Of a stretch of 7,056 bases of DNA, positions 1-6,848 are shown piece by piece. Below the pieces are notes generated by a model. The model was given only the letters and a program-made list of their open reading frames with translations. It had not been told where the DNA came from and searched no databases. The stretch is from assembly GCA_021404985.1 (NCBI GenBank), contig QWHP01000177.1:1-7056 (forward strand), read 5' to 3'. The stretch's first letter is position 1, and each line of letters starts with the position of its first letter. This DNA is from Actinobacteria bacterium ATB1 (GTDB taxonomy: Bacteria > Actinomycetota > Acidimicrobiia > UBA2766). Made by a program: the position numbers and the translations under genes.

Positions 1-85
1 AGAGGACCACCGCCATGTACGAGGCGAAGTCGATGAGGCCTCGACCGGTGCCGGCCAGTTCTGCGAGCCGCGCCCTCACGGCCAT
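1..85 (-). CDS. Unidentified gene downstream of nuoN, N-terminal 28 codons only
   Basis: An open frame begins with ATG at 85-83 and runs off the left end of the window. It reads MAVRARLAELAGTGRGLIDF and then continues ASYMAVVL. The visible part has an arginine-rich start followed by a more hydrophobic stretch, which could be the beginning of a membrane segment, but 28 residues are too few to place in a family. It starts 7 bases after the nuoN stop, on the same strand, so it is probably co-transcribed with the nuo genes. The ribosome site is weak: only a GAG overlapping the nuoN stop codon. The codon choice (GCC, CTC, GTC, ATC) matches the nuo genes. An in-frame GTG two codons further in is an alternative start. 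I do not recognise the product. Confidence 0.45.
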   Translation of the reverse strand, partial: MAVRARLAELAGTGRGLIDFASYMAVVL

Positions 86-92
86 CGCACGC

Positions 93-1558
93 TCAGAGGG
101 CGAGCTCGGCCACGCGGCTGAAGTAGGGGAGGATGTCCGTGATGCCCAGGACGACGACACTGACTGCGAGGACGCCCAAGGCGAGTGCGAGCGGTGCCGG
201 TGTTGCCTCCTCCTCGCCGATGGCCTCCATGTGATAGAGGGGCACAGGCTCCTCGAAGAACATCCTGCGAACGACACCCATGTAGTAGAAGGCGGCGACA
301 ACCGAGTTCACGACGCCGATGACCACGAGAACCCACGCGTACGGTTCGCCGGCCGACCCGAGGGCCCTGAACACCTGGAACTTGCCGAGCCAGCCCGCCA
401 GCGGCGGGATGCCGGCGAGTGACCCGAGGAACAGCGTCATCATCACGGCCATCGATGGCATCGACTTGAACAGGCCGTCGTAGGAGTCGAGCTCACCCGA
501 GCCCGTGCGTCTCGACACGGCGATCACGACGCCGAAGGCGCCGAGGTTCATCACGGCATAGACGAGGAGGTAGAGGACCATCGCCTGGAGTGCCTGGGCC
601 GTCACGTCCGGGCTGAGCCCGACGACCGAGAGCGGCGCGAGGATGAAGCCGGACTGCGCGATCGAGGAGTAGGCGAGATCGTCATGGTGAGGGCGGAGAG
701 CACCCACATGAAGGGACGCCAGATGTCGCCCGAGAAGCGCATCGCGACGAACACGAGAAGGATCATCCCTACGAAACCGGCCGCCTTCACGGACACGGAG
801 AGGAACGCTGTGACGGGTGTCGGCGCACCTTCGTACGTGTCGGGAGCCCAGAAGTGGAAGGGGACGGCGGAGACCTTGAACGCGAACCCGACGATCACGG
901 CGATGATCGCGAGGATGGCGACCGGCTCTGAATCCACGCCCTGTAGCCACGCCGCGACATCTGGGGATGCGGCGCCGGGGAGCGCTCGCGCTATGGCTTC
1001 GAACTTCGTCGAGCCCGACACCCCGTAGAGGAGGGCCATGCCGAGCAACATGATCGCGGTCGAGAGCACCCCGAGCACGAAGTACTTCACACCCGCCTCT
1101 GTCGACTTGAGGCTGCTCTTCTTCCAGGCGGCGAGTAGGTAGCCGGGTGCCGAGAAGAGCTCGAAGGCGATGAAGAGCACGATCAGGTCGCGGGCCGAGG
1201 AGACAAGGAACATCCCGCCGATGGCGCTGAGGAGGAGGAAGTAGAACTCTCCCCTGTAGTAGGCGCCTTCCTCGATCGCGTTCACCGACAGGAGGAGCAC
1301 GATGTACCCCGCCACCACGAAGAGGCCCTTGAGCACGATCGAGAAGTCGTCCACGGCGTAGCTGCCGGAGAACACCACCCTGGGCGTGTCGCCCGCGGCG
1401 AGCGTGATCAGCGGGACGAGAGAGAGGAGCAGTCCGACGGACGAGATCCCGGGGAGCGTCCACTTGGCACGATTCGGCAGGAGGAGGTCGACCAGCAGCA
1501 CCACGAGGATGCTGCAGCCGAGGATGACCTCGGGCGCTATGGCGTGCCAGTCGGTCAT
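93..1558 (-). pseudogene. nuoN: NuoN, NADH-quinone oxidoreductase subunit N, broken by a frameshift and ~14-codon deletion
   Basis: NuoN is one of three antiporter-like proton-pumping subunits in the membrane arm of complex I. The first 294 codons (1558-677) read as normal NuoN: E133 in the F-E-L-F segment, K158 in GVKYF, K228 ahead of PFHFWAPDTYEGAPTPV, and K258 in SVSVKAA, the charged residues expected along the proton path. After TMTI the frame leaves NuoN and would stop at 602, giving about 318 residues. The true C-terminal half resumes in another frame at LAYSSIAQSGF (677) and runs 194 codons to TGA at 95-93, including the conserved lysine of WLGKF. The paralogues NuoM and NuoL both have 14 residues, including a Lys-Arg or Lys-Lys pair, where NuoN has none, so about 43 bases seem to be missing. 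The ATG start overlaps the nuoM stop (ATGA), with AGGG 8 bases upstream. Restored length would be about 502 residues, normal for the family. An assembly or read error is the likeliest cause. Confidence 0.9.
675..679 (-). other. Frameshift/deletion point inside nuoN
   Basis: On the minus strand the upstream frame reads ACC ATG ACG ATC up to 677. The downstream frame reads CTC GCC TAC TCC from 677. The two frames differ by an offset that needs a loss of 3n+1 bases. Aligning by eye to NuoM residues 296-309 and NuoL residues 299-312 puts n at about 14. No long repeat flanks the junction in the visible sequence. Confidence 0.8.
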
Positions 1559-3072
1559 CCGAAGATCCCTGTGAAGAGCGGAGCCACGGTCTCGTTCGTC
1601 ACGTTGAAGATGATCCCCGGGAACACGCCCAGAGCAACCGTGAGGATGATCAGCGGCGTCCAGGAGGCGTACTCGAAGCTGTTGATGTCGTGGAAGCGCC
1701 GGCCCTCCCATTCGGAGGGAATCGGTCCCTGTGCGACACGCTGGAGCATGTACAGCATGTAGCCCGCAGTGAGAACGGTCCCGACAGCAGCGACGATCAG
1801 GAATACCCGGAATGCTGCGGCATCGAGCCCGGGTGCGGGCTCGAACGCAGCGAGCATCGACGTGAACTCACCCGGGAATCCTGCCAGGGCGGGCAGTCCC
1901 AGGGATGCGAACGAGATCAGTACGAGCACACCGGCAAGCCGCGGGATCGAGTTGATCATGCCTCCGAGCCTCGGGATGTCGCGCGTGTGGTAGCGCTCGT
2001 GCATCGAACCGGCGAGGAAGAAGAGCATCCCGGTCACGACACCGTGTGCGACCATGCCGAAGATTGCTGCGTTGATGCCCGTCGGTGTCAGGGTTGCGAT
2101 ACCCAGCATGACGAAACCCATGTGGCCGACCGAGCTGAAGGCGATGAGCCTCTTGAAATCGGTCTGCGCGAGGCAGCAGAGGGATCCGTAGATGATCCCG
2201 ATCACTGCGAGCAGCCCTATCCAGGGGGCCCAGGTTGCGGCGGCCTCGGGAAGGATGGGCAGTCCGATTCGGACGAAACCGTATGTACCCAATTTGAGGA
2301 GGACGGCAGCAAGGACGACGGACCCCACGGTAGGTGCCTCGGTGTGGGCGTCGGGAAGCCAGGTGTGGAACGGCCACATCGGCACCTTGATCGCAAAGCC
2401 GAGGAAGAGCCCTGTGAAGACCCAGATGCCCGTCGACCGCGCGATGTCGAGCCCCTGCTCTGTAAGCGTCACGATGTCGAAGGTGTGCGGCTGGGAGAGG
2501 AAGTACATCGCGATGAAGCTCACGAGCATGAAGGCGGATCCGAACAGGGTGAAGAGGAAGAACTTGATCGACGCGTACTTGCGGTTCGCCCCACCCCAGA
2601 TCCCGATGAGAAAGTACATCGGGAGGAGGACGATCTCGAAGAACACGAAGAAGAGGATCAGGTCGAGTGCCACGAACGTGCCGAGCATCCCGGTCTCAAG
2701 GATGAGGAGGAGGATGAGGAACATCTTGGGGTTGTGTGGCTCGGGGAAGTGGTGCCACGAGTAGAGGATGCAGAGGACGACGATGCCCAGGGTGAGCGCG
2801 TACAGGGGCAGGGAGATCCCGTCGATCCCGACGTGGTACCGGGTGTTGATTGCCGAGATCCAAGGGACGTTCACCTCGAACTGCAGGCCGGAGAGCCCGT
2901 AGTCGTACTGGAAGAGGATCCCGATTCCGACGGCGAGTGAGGTGAGGGAGACTGCGAGCGCGAAGCCCTTGAGCCAGTCCTCCTTCTCCTTCGGGATGAC
3001 GAGCATGATCAGCGCACCGATGAACGGGACGAACGTCGCGATGCTCAGTGCCGAGTCTTCGAACCACTCCAT
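1555..3072 (-). CDS. nuoM: NuoM, NADH-quinone oxidoreductase subunit M (antiporter-like proton pump)
   Basis: NuoM is the middle antiporter-like subunit of the complex I membrane arm, moving protons across the cytoplasmic membrane as quinone is reduced. The 505-residue protein matches the usual family length (about 510) and is hydrophobic throughout, with some 14 membrane helices. Key residues are all present: E146 in FFEIVLLPMYFLIG, K229 just before PMWPFHTWLPDAHTEAPT, K260 in AVLLKLGTYG, K307-R308 in TDFKRLIAFSSVGHMG, and E402 in GFPGEF. The glutamate (not lysine) at the last position is the mark of NuoM as against NuoL and NuoN. ATG at 3072-3070 is chosen because an AGGAGG lies upstream (3091-3086) and the protein begins as expected. 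It is the only gene here with an appreciable spacer before it (54 bases after nuoL). Its stop codon overlaps the nuoN start. Nothing is broken or missing. Confidence 0.97.
   Translation of the reverse strand: MEWFEDSALSIATFVPFIGALIMLVIPKEKEDWLKGFALAVSLTSLAVGIGILFQYDYGLSGLQFEVNVPWISAINTRYHVGIDGISLPLYALTLGIVVLCILYSWHHFPEPHNPKMFLILLLILETGMLGTFVALDLILFFVFFEIVLLPMYFLIGIWGGANRKYASIKFFLFTLFGSAFMLVSFIAMYFLSQPHTFDIVTLTEQGLDIARSTGIWVFTGLFLGFAIKVPMWPFHTWLPDAHTEAPTVGSVVLAAVLLKLGTYGFVRIGLPILPEAAATWAPWIGLLAVIGIIYGSLCCLAQTDFKRLIAFSSVGHMGFVMLGIATLTPTGINAAIFGMVAHGVVTGMLFFLAGSMHERYHTRDIPRLGGMINSIPRLAGVLVLISFASLGLPALAGFPGEFTSMLAAFEPAPGLDAAAFRVFLIVAAVGTVLTAGYMLYMLQRVAQGPIPSEWEGRRFHDINSFEYASWTPLIILTVALGVFPGIIFNVTNETVAPLFTGIFG
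1567..1570 (-). promoter_or_regulatory. Ribosome binding site of nuoN
   Basis: AGGG sits 8 bases before the nuoN ATG, within the last codons of nuoM. It supports the ATGA overlap start at 1558 and translational coupling to nuoM. Confidence 0.5.
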
Positions 3073-3085
3073 GGCTTGCTCTCTG

Positions 3086-3091
3086 CCTCCT
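3086..3091 (-). promoter_or_regulatory. Ribosome binding site of nuoM (AGGAGG, wide spacing)
   Basis: A full AGGAGG lies in the nuoL-nuoM spacer, but 13 bases from the ATG, longer than the usual 5-9. A weaker GAGAG lies closer to the start. No other start codon in frame fits the family better. Confidence 0.55.
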
Positions 3092-3110
3092 GTTCCAAAA
3101 CCTTCGTGTG

Positions 3111-3138
3111 CCTCAGTTGACGAGCCTCAGTTCACGAG
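3111..3138 (-). repeat. 14-bp tandem duplication covering the nuoL stop codon
   Basis: Two adjacent 14-base units, CTCGTGAACTGAGG and CTCGTCAACTGAGG on the minus strand, differ at one base. The first encodes the last residues L-V-N and the TGA of NuoL; the second lies just downstream in the spacer and repeats the same string in another frame. It is a short local duplication with no obvious function. Confidence 0.7.
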
Positions 3139-5136
3139 AATGAAGAAGATGCCGAAAAGGGTCGCTGCAACGATCAGAACCCCTGCGTACTGCTGGACCT
3201 GGCCTGTCTGAATCGACCTCAGGGCTCGTCCACTCCGGTTCGCGCCGACGCCCAAGCCGTCATAGAAACCGTCGAGGCCCTCCTGGTCGAACAGGTAGGC
3301 ACCCCTGCCGAGGGCGAGGCTCGCGGTGCCGGCGAAGTCGACGACTCGATCGATGATCTTCTGGTTCACCCAGTAGGAGGCGCGCGAGAGGTCGTCCCGG
3401 ATCCAGAGGGTGATCGTGCCGTACAGGGCGTCGAGATAGAGCTTGTTCTCGAGGAGGGTACGGCCATACGAGAGCGGCGCGCGTCTCGTCCAACCGGAGT
3501 GCAGACCTCCGGGAACCCAGGAATCCCGCCACTTGGGCAGGAAGAGCATCGTCGCGAGGCCAATTCCCAGCCCGACGACGGCGAGTGACACCAAGGCGAG
3601 CAGGTAGGTCTCGGAGGTGATCTCCTCCTTCACCATCCCGTACTTCTCGACCACTTCGTGGATGATCTCGGGCTCGAACCATCTGTCGAAGCGATTCAGC
3701 TGACCGGGGAGGCCGATGAAACCGAGCAGGGCGGACGGGATCGCAAGACTGATCAGCACACCTGTGATGTAGTTGTCACTCTCGTGCGGATGCCCATGAC
3801 CCTTGTACTCGCCGTGGAAGGTGAGATGCGTCGCCCGGAACATGTAGAAGGCGGTCATGAAGGCGCCGACGACACCGAGGATCCAGACCCACTGATACGA
3901 GTTGTGCCACGCGCCTGCGAGGATCTCGTCCTTGGAGAAGAAGCCTGCCGCCGGCGCCACCCCGCACAGAGCCAGCGTCCCGACGATCCACGTCCAGTAC
4001 GTGCGGGGCATGACCTTGCGCAGACCACCCATCTCTCGTATGTCCTGCGTGTGGGTGGCGTGGATGACCGAACCGGACCCGAGGAAGAGAAGCGCCTTGA
4101 AGAACGCGTGTGTGAACAGGTGGAACACGGCCGCGCCCCAGGCGCCCACACCGAGGCCGAAGATCATGTACCCGAGCTGACTGATCGTCGAATACGCCAG
4201 GATCTTCTTCAGGTCCCACTGCACGAGGGCGAGGAAGGCACCCACGAGTGCCGTGACCGCCCCGACCAGGGCGACGAGGTGGACAGAGCGCAGACCGGTG
4301 GCCTGGGCGACGTCGAAGGCCTCGACGAACACCGGGTAGAGCCTCGCCACGAGGTACACACCAGCCACGACCATCGTCGCGGCGTGGATCAGGGACGACA
4401 CCGGGGTCGGGCCGGCCATGGCGTCGGGCAGCCACGTGTGGAGCGGGAACTGTGCCGACTTGCCGATCACCCCGATGAATAGGGCGATCGCAGCGACCTC
4501 GATCATGTGGCCGGTGAACTCGCCCTCGAAGGCAGCGAGGTTGATCGCCTCGATGTCGAATGTGCCGACCATCCAGAAACAGATGATCGCCCCGATGAGG
4601 AGCCCCAGGTCGCCCGTGCGCGTCGTGAGGAACGCCTTGATGGCTGCACCCGAGTTCGCGATGTCCTCGTGATAGTGGCCGATCAGCATGTAGGAGCAGA
4701 GCCCCATGATCTCCCAGCCGAAGATGGCAAGGAACAGGTTGTCGGCGGTGACGAGGATCATCATCCCCGCAGTGAAGAACGCCACGATCGCGAAGTAGGT
4801 GATGTAGCGGACCTCGCCCCGCATGTAGCTGATCGAGTACACCTGCATCGCCAGTGAGATGCTCGTGACCACAACCATCATCACGACCGCGAAGCCGTCT
4901 ATGTGCACTCCCATGCGAAGGCTGCCGGCACCGAAATCGAACCACTCGACGGACTGGCTCACGACTTCGTGGCCGGAGATCACCTGCCCGGTGGCGAAGA
5001 GCGCGACGAGCCACGAGAACCCCACGACTGGGACGGTGAAGAGGTGGGCCTTTCCCTTCGCGAGGGACCGCGCGAAGAAGAACGTCAACACGCACGCAGC
5101 GATGTTGAGGATCGGCAGCAGCCAGAAGATCTCCAC
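3127..5136 (-). CDS. nuoL: NuoL, NADH-quinone oxidoreductase subunit L (antiporter-like proton pump)
   Basis: NuoL is the distal antiporter-like subunit of complex I and carries the long lateral helix that runs along the membrane arm. The 669-residue product is somewhat longer than the E. coli protein (613). Conserved features in order: E142 in GWEIMGLCSYMLIG, the TTRTGD segment (171-176), K226 before AQFPLHTWLPDAM, the AGPTPVSSLIHAATMV stretch (241-256), K310-K311 in DLKKILAYSTISQLGYM, K347 in THAFFKALLFL, and K402-D403 in FFSKDEIL. A histidine-rich cytoplasmic or periplasmic loop (HGEYKGHGHPHES) follows at 441-453. The segment NKLYLDALYG (564-573) and the final hydrophobic helix (650-667) fit the lateral-helix region and its anchor. 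The start is GTG at 5136-5134, one base after the nuoK stop; AAGGG lies 5 bases upstream and the next methionine is residue 75, so GTG is well supported. Confidence 0.97.
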   Translation of the reverse strand: MEIFWLLPILNIAACVLTFFFARSLAKGKAHLFTVPVVGFSWLVALFATGQVISGHEVVSQSVEWFDFGAGSLRMGVHIDGFAVVMMVVVTSISLAMQVYSISYMRGEVRYITYFAIVAFFTAGMMILVTADNLFLAIFGWEIMGLCSYMLIGHYHEDIANSGAAIKAFLTTRTGDLGLLIGAIICFWMVGTFDIEAINLAAFEGEFTGHMIEVAAIALFIGVIGKSAQFPLHTWLPDAMAGPTPVSSLIHAATMVVAGVYLVARLYPVFVEAFDVAQATGLRSVHLVALVGAVTALVGAFLALVQWDLKKILAYSTISQLGYMIFGLGVGAWGAAVFHLFTHAFFKALLFLGSGSVIHATHTQDIREMGGLRKVMPRTYWTWIVGTLALCGVAPAAGFFSKDEILAGAWHNSYQWVWILGVVGAFMTAFYMFRATHLTFHGEYKGHGHPHESDNYITGVLISLAIPSALLGFIGLPGQLNRFDRWFEPEIIHEVVEKYGMVKEEITSETYLLALVSLAVVGLGIGLATMLFLPKWRDSWVPGGLHSGWTRRAPLSYGRTLLENKLYLDALYGTITLWIRDDLSRASYWVNQKIIDRVVDFAGTASLALGRGAYLFDQEGLDGFYDGLGVGANRSGRALRSIQTGQVQQYAGVLIVAATLFGIFFILVN

Positions 5137-5137
5137 G

Positions 5138-5437
5138 TCAGCCCTTCATCAGATCGACTTCGTCCACGTTGACGGCCTGCTTGTTGCGGTACACGAGGAG
5201 GATCAGCCCCAGTCCGACCCCTACCTCGGCAGCGGCGACGGCGATCACGAAGAGGGCGAAGATCTGCCCTGTGATGTTGCCGACCATGACACCCATAGCC
5301 ACCAAGGCGATGTTGACGCCGTTGAGCATGAGCTCGACCGAGAGCAGGAGCATGACTGCGTTGCGCCGGGCCAGGACACCGTAGATCCCGACCGAGAAGA
5401 GGAACGCGGAAAGCACGAGGAAGAAGTTGAGCTTCAC
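5138..5437 (-). CDS. nuoK: NuoK, NADH-quinone oxidoreductase subunit K
   Basis: NuoK is a small three-helix membrane subunit that links the quinone-proximal part of complex I to the antiporter-like subunits. It has 99 residues, the usual length (about 100). The two membrane-buried glutamates needed for proton transfer are visible: E35 in LLSVELMLNGVN and E71 in AVAAAEVGVGLGL. Translation starts at GTG (5437-5435), which overlaps the nuoJ stop as GTGA. A strong GGGAGG 6 bases upstream favours this start, and the protein begins MKLNFFLVLSAFLFSVGIYG, as expected for the family. It ends one base before the nuoL start. Overlaps on both sides imply coupled translation and matched stoichiometry. Confidence 0.97.
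   Translation of the reverse strand: MKLNFFLVLSAFLFSVGIYGVLARRNAVMLLLSVELMLNGVNIALVAMGVMVGNITGQIFALFVIAVAAAEVGVGLGLILLVYRNKQAVNVDEVDLMKG
5142..5146 (-). promoter_or_regulatory. Ribosome binding site deciding the nuoL GTG start
   Basis: AAGGG in the last nuoK codons lies 5 bases before GTG at 5136. With no ATG until residue 75, it supports the GTG start. Confidence 0.6.
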
Positions 5438-6084
5438 GATCTGCCTCCCAGCTCCTCGTCGATGACCTCGATCTCACGACGCGTCACCCGGGAACGAACG
5501 TGCTCTGGGTCGTCCCTTCGCGCAAGCACGATCGCGCCGATCAGTGCGGCGAGCAGGACCAGAGACACGGCTTCGAAGGGCAGCACCCAGTTGCCGAAGA
5601 TGTCGTTGCCGAGCTCCGCGGACGTCGTCGGCTCTGCGAGCACCCCGGGGGCGTTCCGGCCGCCGTTGGAGAGCACGAGGATGTCCTGGTTGCCGAACAC
5701 CTTGATGAACACCCCGCTCAGGAGTCCGAAGACGAGGAGTGCAGAGCCTGCAGCCGCCCACCGCTGGGACACCGGCGCATCGAGCTCTGCCTCGCCGAGC
5801 CGGGCTCTCGTGAGCATCACACCGAAGAGGAAGAGCACGACGATCGCCCCGATGTAGACGAGAACCTGGGTCCAGCCCAGGAACTCCGCGCCGAGGAGCA
5901 TGAAGGTCCCCGCAACGCAAGTCAGCACGAACATGAGGCTGACCGCGGCATGCACGACGTTCTGCGTGACAACGAGATGCACGGCCGCGACCACGGCCAC
6001 GATGCCGATCACGACCATGGCGACCGTCGGCCCGATGGCGGTGGCGAGGACGGCACCTTCCGTGAGAGGAGCGGTCAAGCTCAT
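5434..6084 (-). CDS. nuoJ: NuoJ, NADH-quinone oxidoreductase subunit J
   Basis: NuoJ is a five-helix membrane subunit of complex I lying between NuoH/NuoA and NuoK; its third helix takes part in coupling quinone reduction to pumping. The 216-residue product has the family signature Q41-NVVHAAVSLMFVL, then G-T-F-M-L-L-G-A-E-F-L, then WTQVLVYIGAIVVLFLFGVM (71-90), including the conserved tyrosine Y77 of the flexible helix. A hydrophilic loop follows helix four (about 131-165), then the last helix (170-188) and a charged tail rich in Arg, Asp and Glu (189-216). The same frame stays open upstream through nuoI, but the ATG at 6084 overlaps the nuoI stop (ATGA), has AAGGG 6 bases before it and gives the expected N-terminus. 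The stop overlaps the nuoK GTG. No defects are seen. Confidence 0.96.
   Translation of the reverse strand: MSLTAPLTEGAVLATAIGPTVAMVVIGIVAVVAAVHLVVTQNVVHAAVSLMFVLTCVAGTFMLLGAEFLGWTQVLVYIGAIVVLFLFGVMLTRARLGEAELDAPVSQRWAAAGSALLVFGLLSGVFIKVFGNQDILVLSNGGRNAPGVLAEPTTSAELGNDIFGNWVLPFEAVSLVLLAALIGAIVLARRDDPEHVRSRVTRREIEVIDEELGGRS
5444..5449 (-). promoter_or_regulatory. Ribosome binding site deciding the nuoK GTG start
   Basis: GGGAGG with a 6-base gap to GTG at 5437 is the best-placed ribosome site in the window, and fixes the non-ATG start of nuoK. It lies in the last codons of nuoJ. Confidence 0.7.
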
Positions 6085-6614
6085 TTCTTGCCCTTCTTCG
6101 GCTCGGCGCCGGCCTCCAGCGGCGGCGGCGTATGCCGCCGGTCGTCCCAATACCCGAGGCGTTCCTTGTCGTGAAGAAGATCTGTGATCTTCAGCTCGCT
6201 GTACTCGTACTCCGGCGACCAGTGCAGGGCATCGAACGGGCAGACCTCCACGCAGATCCCGCAGTACATACAGAGGCTGTAGTCGATGTCGAAACGGTCG
6301 AGGATCTGGACGGTCCTGGGCTTGCCGCCCTCGCGGCGCGGAGGCCGTTTCTCCTTGTGGCCCTCGATGTAGATGCACCAGTCGGGGCATTCCCGGGCGC
6401 AGAGCATGCAGACCGTGCAGTTCTCCTCCTGCAGGCCGATGACACCACGCGCCCTCGGGTGCACCTCCTCCTTCACGTGCGGGTACTGGACCACCTGGGT
6501 CTTCTGGAAGAGCGTGTAGAGCGTGCGCCAAAGACCCTTGAAGAGCCCGACCGCGGGACTCCGACGCTCGGGCGAGCCCTTTGTCAGTGTCTTCTCGCGC
6601 GTGGGCTCTGCCAT
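6081..6614 (-). CDS. nuoI: NuoI, NADH-quinone oxidoreductase subunit I (two 4Fe-4S clusters)
   Basis: NuoI is the ferredoxin-like subunit that passes electrons from the peripheral arm of complex I towards the terminal cluster and quinone. The 177-residue product has two full C-x2-C-x2-C-x3-C motifs: C66, C69, C72, C76 and C115, C118, C121, C125, binding clusters N6a and N6b. An extra cysteine, C80, follows the first motif. The N-terminal part (about 20-50, GLFKGLWRTLYTLFQKTQ then VVQYPHVKEE) fits the amphipathic membrane-surface helix. The C-terminal tail is lysine- and proline-rich (162-177) and probably disordered. The ATG at 6614-6612 shares a base with the nuoH stop (TGATG), and AAGGTGG lies 7 bases upstream. 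The gene is intact and its wording around the clusters resembles actinobacterial NuoI as I remember it. Confidence 0.97.
   Translation of the reverse strand: MAEPTREKTLTKGSPERRSPAVGLFKGLWRTLYTLFQKTQVVQYPHVKEEVHPRARGVIGLQEENCTVCMLCARECPDWCIYIEGHKEKRPPRREGGKPRTVQILDRFDIDYSLCMYCGICVEVCPFDALHWSPEYEYSELKITDLLHDKERLGYWDDRRHTPPPLEAGAEPKKGKK
6091..6095 (-). promoter_or_regulatory. Ribosome binding site of nuoJ
   Basis: AAGGG in the last nuoI codons, 6 bases before the ATG at 6084, picks this start over the long open frame that continues upstream. Confidence 0.6.
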
Positions 6615-6835
6615 CACAGCACCACCTTGAGGACACCCGTCACGCCGATGTTCACGAGCGAGATCGGGATAAGCCACTTCCACGCGAAGCGCTGCAGCTG
6701 GTCCTCGCGCAGCCGCGGGTACGTCGAGCGCATCCAGAGGAACACGAACACGAGGAGGCCGATCTTCGCAGCGAGGACGACCGGACCGATGACTTCGAGA
6801 ACGCTCTCGGGCACCCACGGAAGCCACCAACCCCC
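6614..6835 (-). CDS. nuoH: NuoH, NADH-quinone oxidoreductase subunit H, C-terminal ~73 residues only
   Basis: NuoH is the membrane subunit that holds the quinone chamber of complex I and joins the two arms. Only its C-terminal end is present: G-G-W-W-L-P-W, then a hydrophobic helix (EVIGPVVLAAKIGLLVFVFL), the conserved WMRSTYPRLREDQLQRFAWK with the R-x-R-x-D-Q motif, and a last helix ending at TGA (6616-6614). Family members are about 325-450 residues, so at least 250 are missing, including the quinone-binding loops. The frame continues upstream without a stop, but from 6848 onward the sequence is a sigma-54 activator, not NuoH. NuoH normally has T-L-F-L-G-G-W here, so the residues just upstream of 6835 could belong to either parent. 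The stop overlaps the nuoI start. Position next to nuoI in standard order confirms identity. Confidence 0.92.
   Translation of the reverse strand, partial: GGWWLPWVPESVLEVIGPVVLAAKIGLLVFVFLWMRSTYPRLREDQLQRFAWKWLIPISLVNIGVTGVLKVVL
6622..6628 (-). promoter_or_regulatory. Ribosome binding site of nuoI
   Basis: AAGGTGG in the final nuoH codons, 7 bases before the nuoI ATG, agrees with the TGATG overlap. Confidence 0.55.
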
Positions 6836-6848
6836 GAGGAAGAGCGTG
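6835..6848 (-). other. Chimeric junction between a sigma-54 activator fragment and nuoH
   Basis: The minus strand reads ACG CTC TTC CTC followed by GGG GGT TGG. The codons for T-L-F-L fit both the Walker B lead-in of sigma-54 activators (G-T-L-F-L-D-E) and the T-L-F-L-G-G-W of NuoH. The exact crossover cannot be placed within these roughly 13 bases. The frame is kept across the join. Confidence 0.85.

Noticed and set aside
602..676. Programmed ribosomal frameshifting as an explanation for the nuoN frame change
   Set aside because: A frameshift alone would not remove the 14 conserved residues missing relative to NuoM and NuoL, and no slippery heptamer is seen at 675-690.
1690..2940. Long plus-strand open frame (416 codons) opposite nuoM
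   Set aside because: Its product is a run of Glu, Asp, His and Arg without any domain, which is what the antisense of Leu/Val/Ile-rich membrane-protein codons gives in GC-rich DNA. NuoM on the other strand explains the region fully.
3073..3126. Possible terminator or promoter in the nuoL-nuoM spacer
   Set aside because: The 54 bases hold no stable GC-rich stem with a T-run and no convincing -35/-10 pair; only the ribosome site and the second repeat unit are visible.
3658..4482. Plus-strand open frame (274 codons) opposite nuoL
   Set aside because: Antisense shadow of nuoL with the same acidic, domain-free composition; no ribosome site or family resemblance.
3776..5095. Minus-strand open frame (439 codons) overlapping nuoL in another frame
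   Set aside because: Arg/His/Pro-rich low-complexity translation typical of an out-of-frame reading of GC-rich DNA; the nuoL frame has all conserved residues.
4859..5857. Plus-strand open frame (332 codons) across the nuoL-nuoK-nuoJ junctions
   Set aside because: It crosses three well-supported genes on the other strand and shows no recognisable motif.
6085..6636. NuoI-overlapping upstream extension of the nuoJ frame, suggesting a larger NuoJ fusion
   Set aside because: The extra N-terminal part is Arg/Gly/Pro-rich shadow of nuoI. The ATG at 6084 with AAGGG upstream gives a standard NuoJ.
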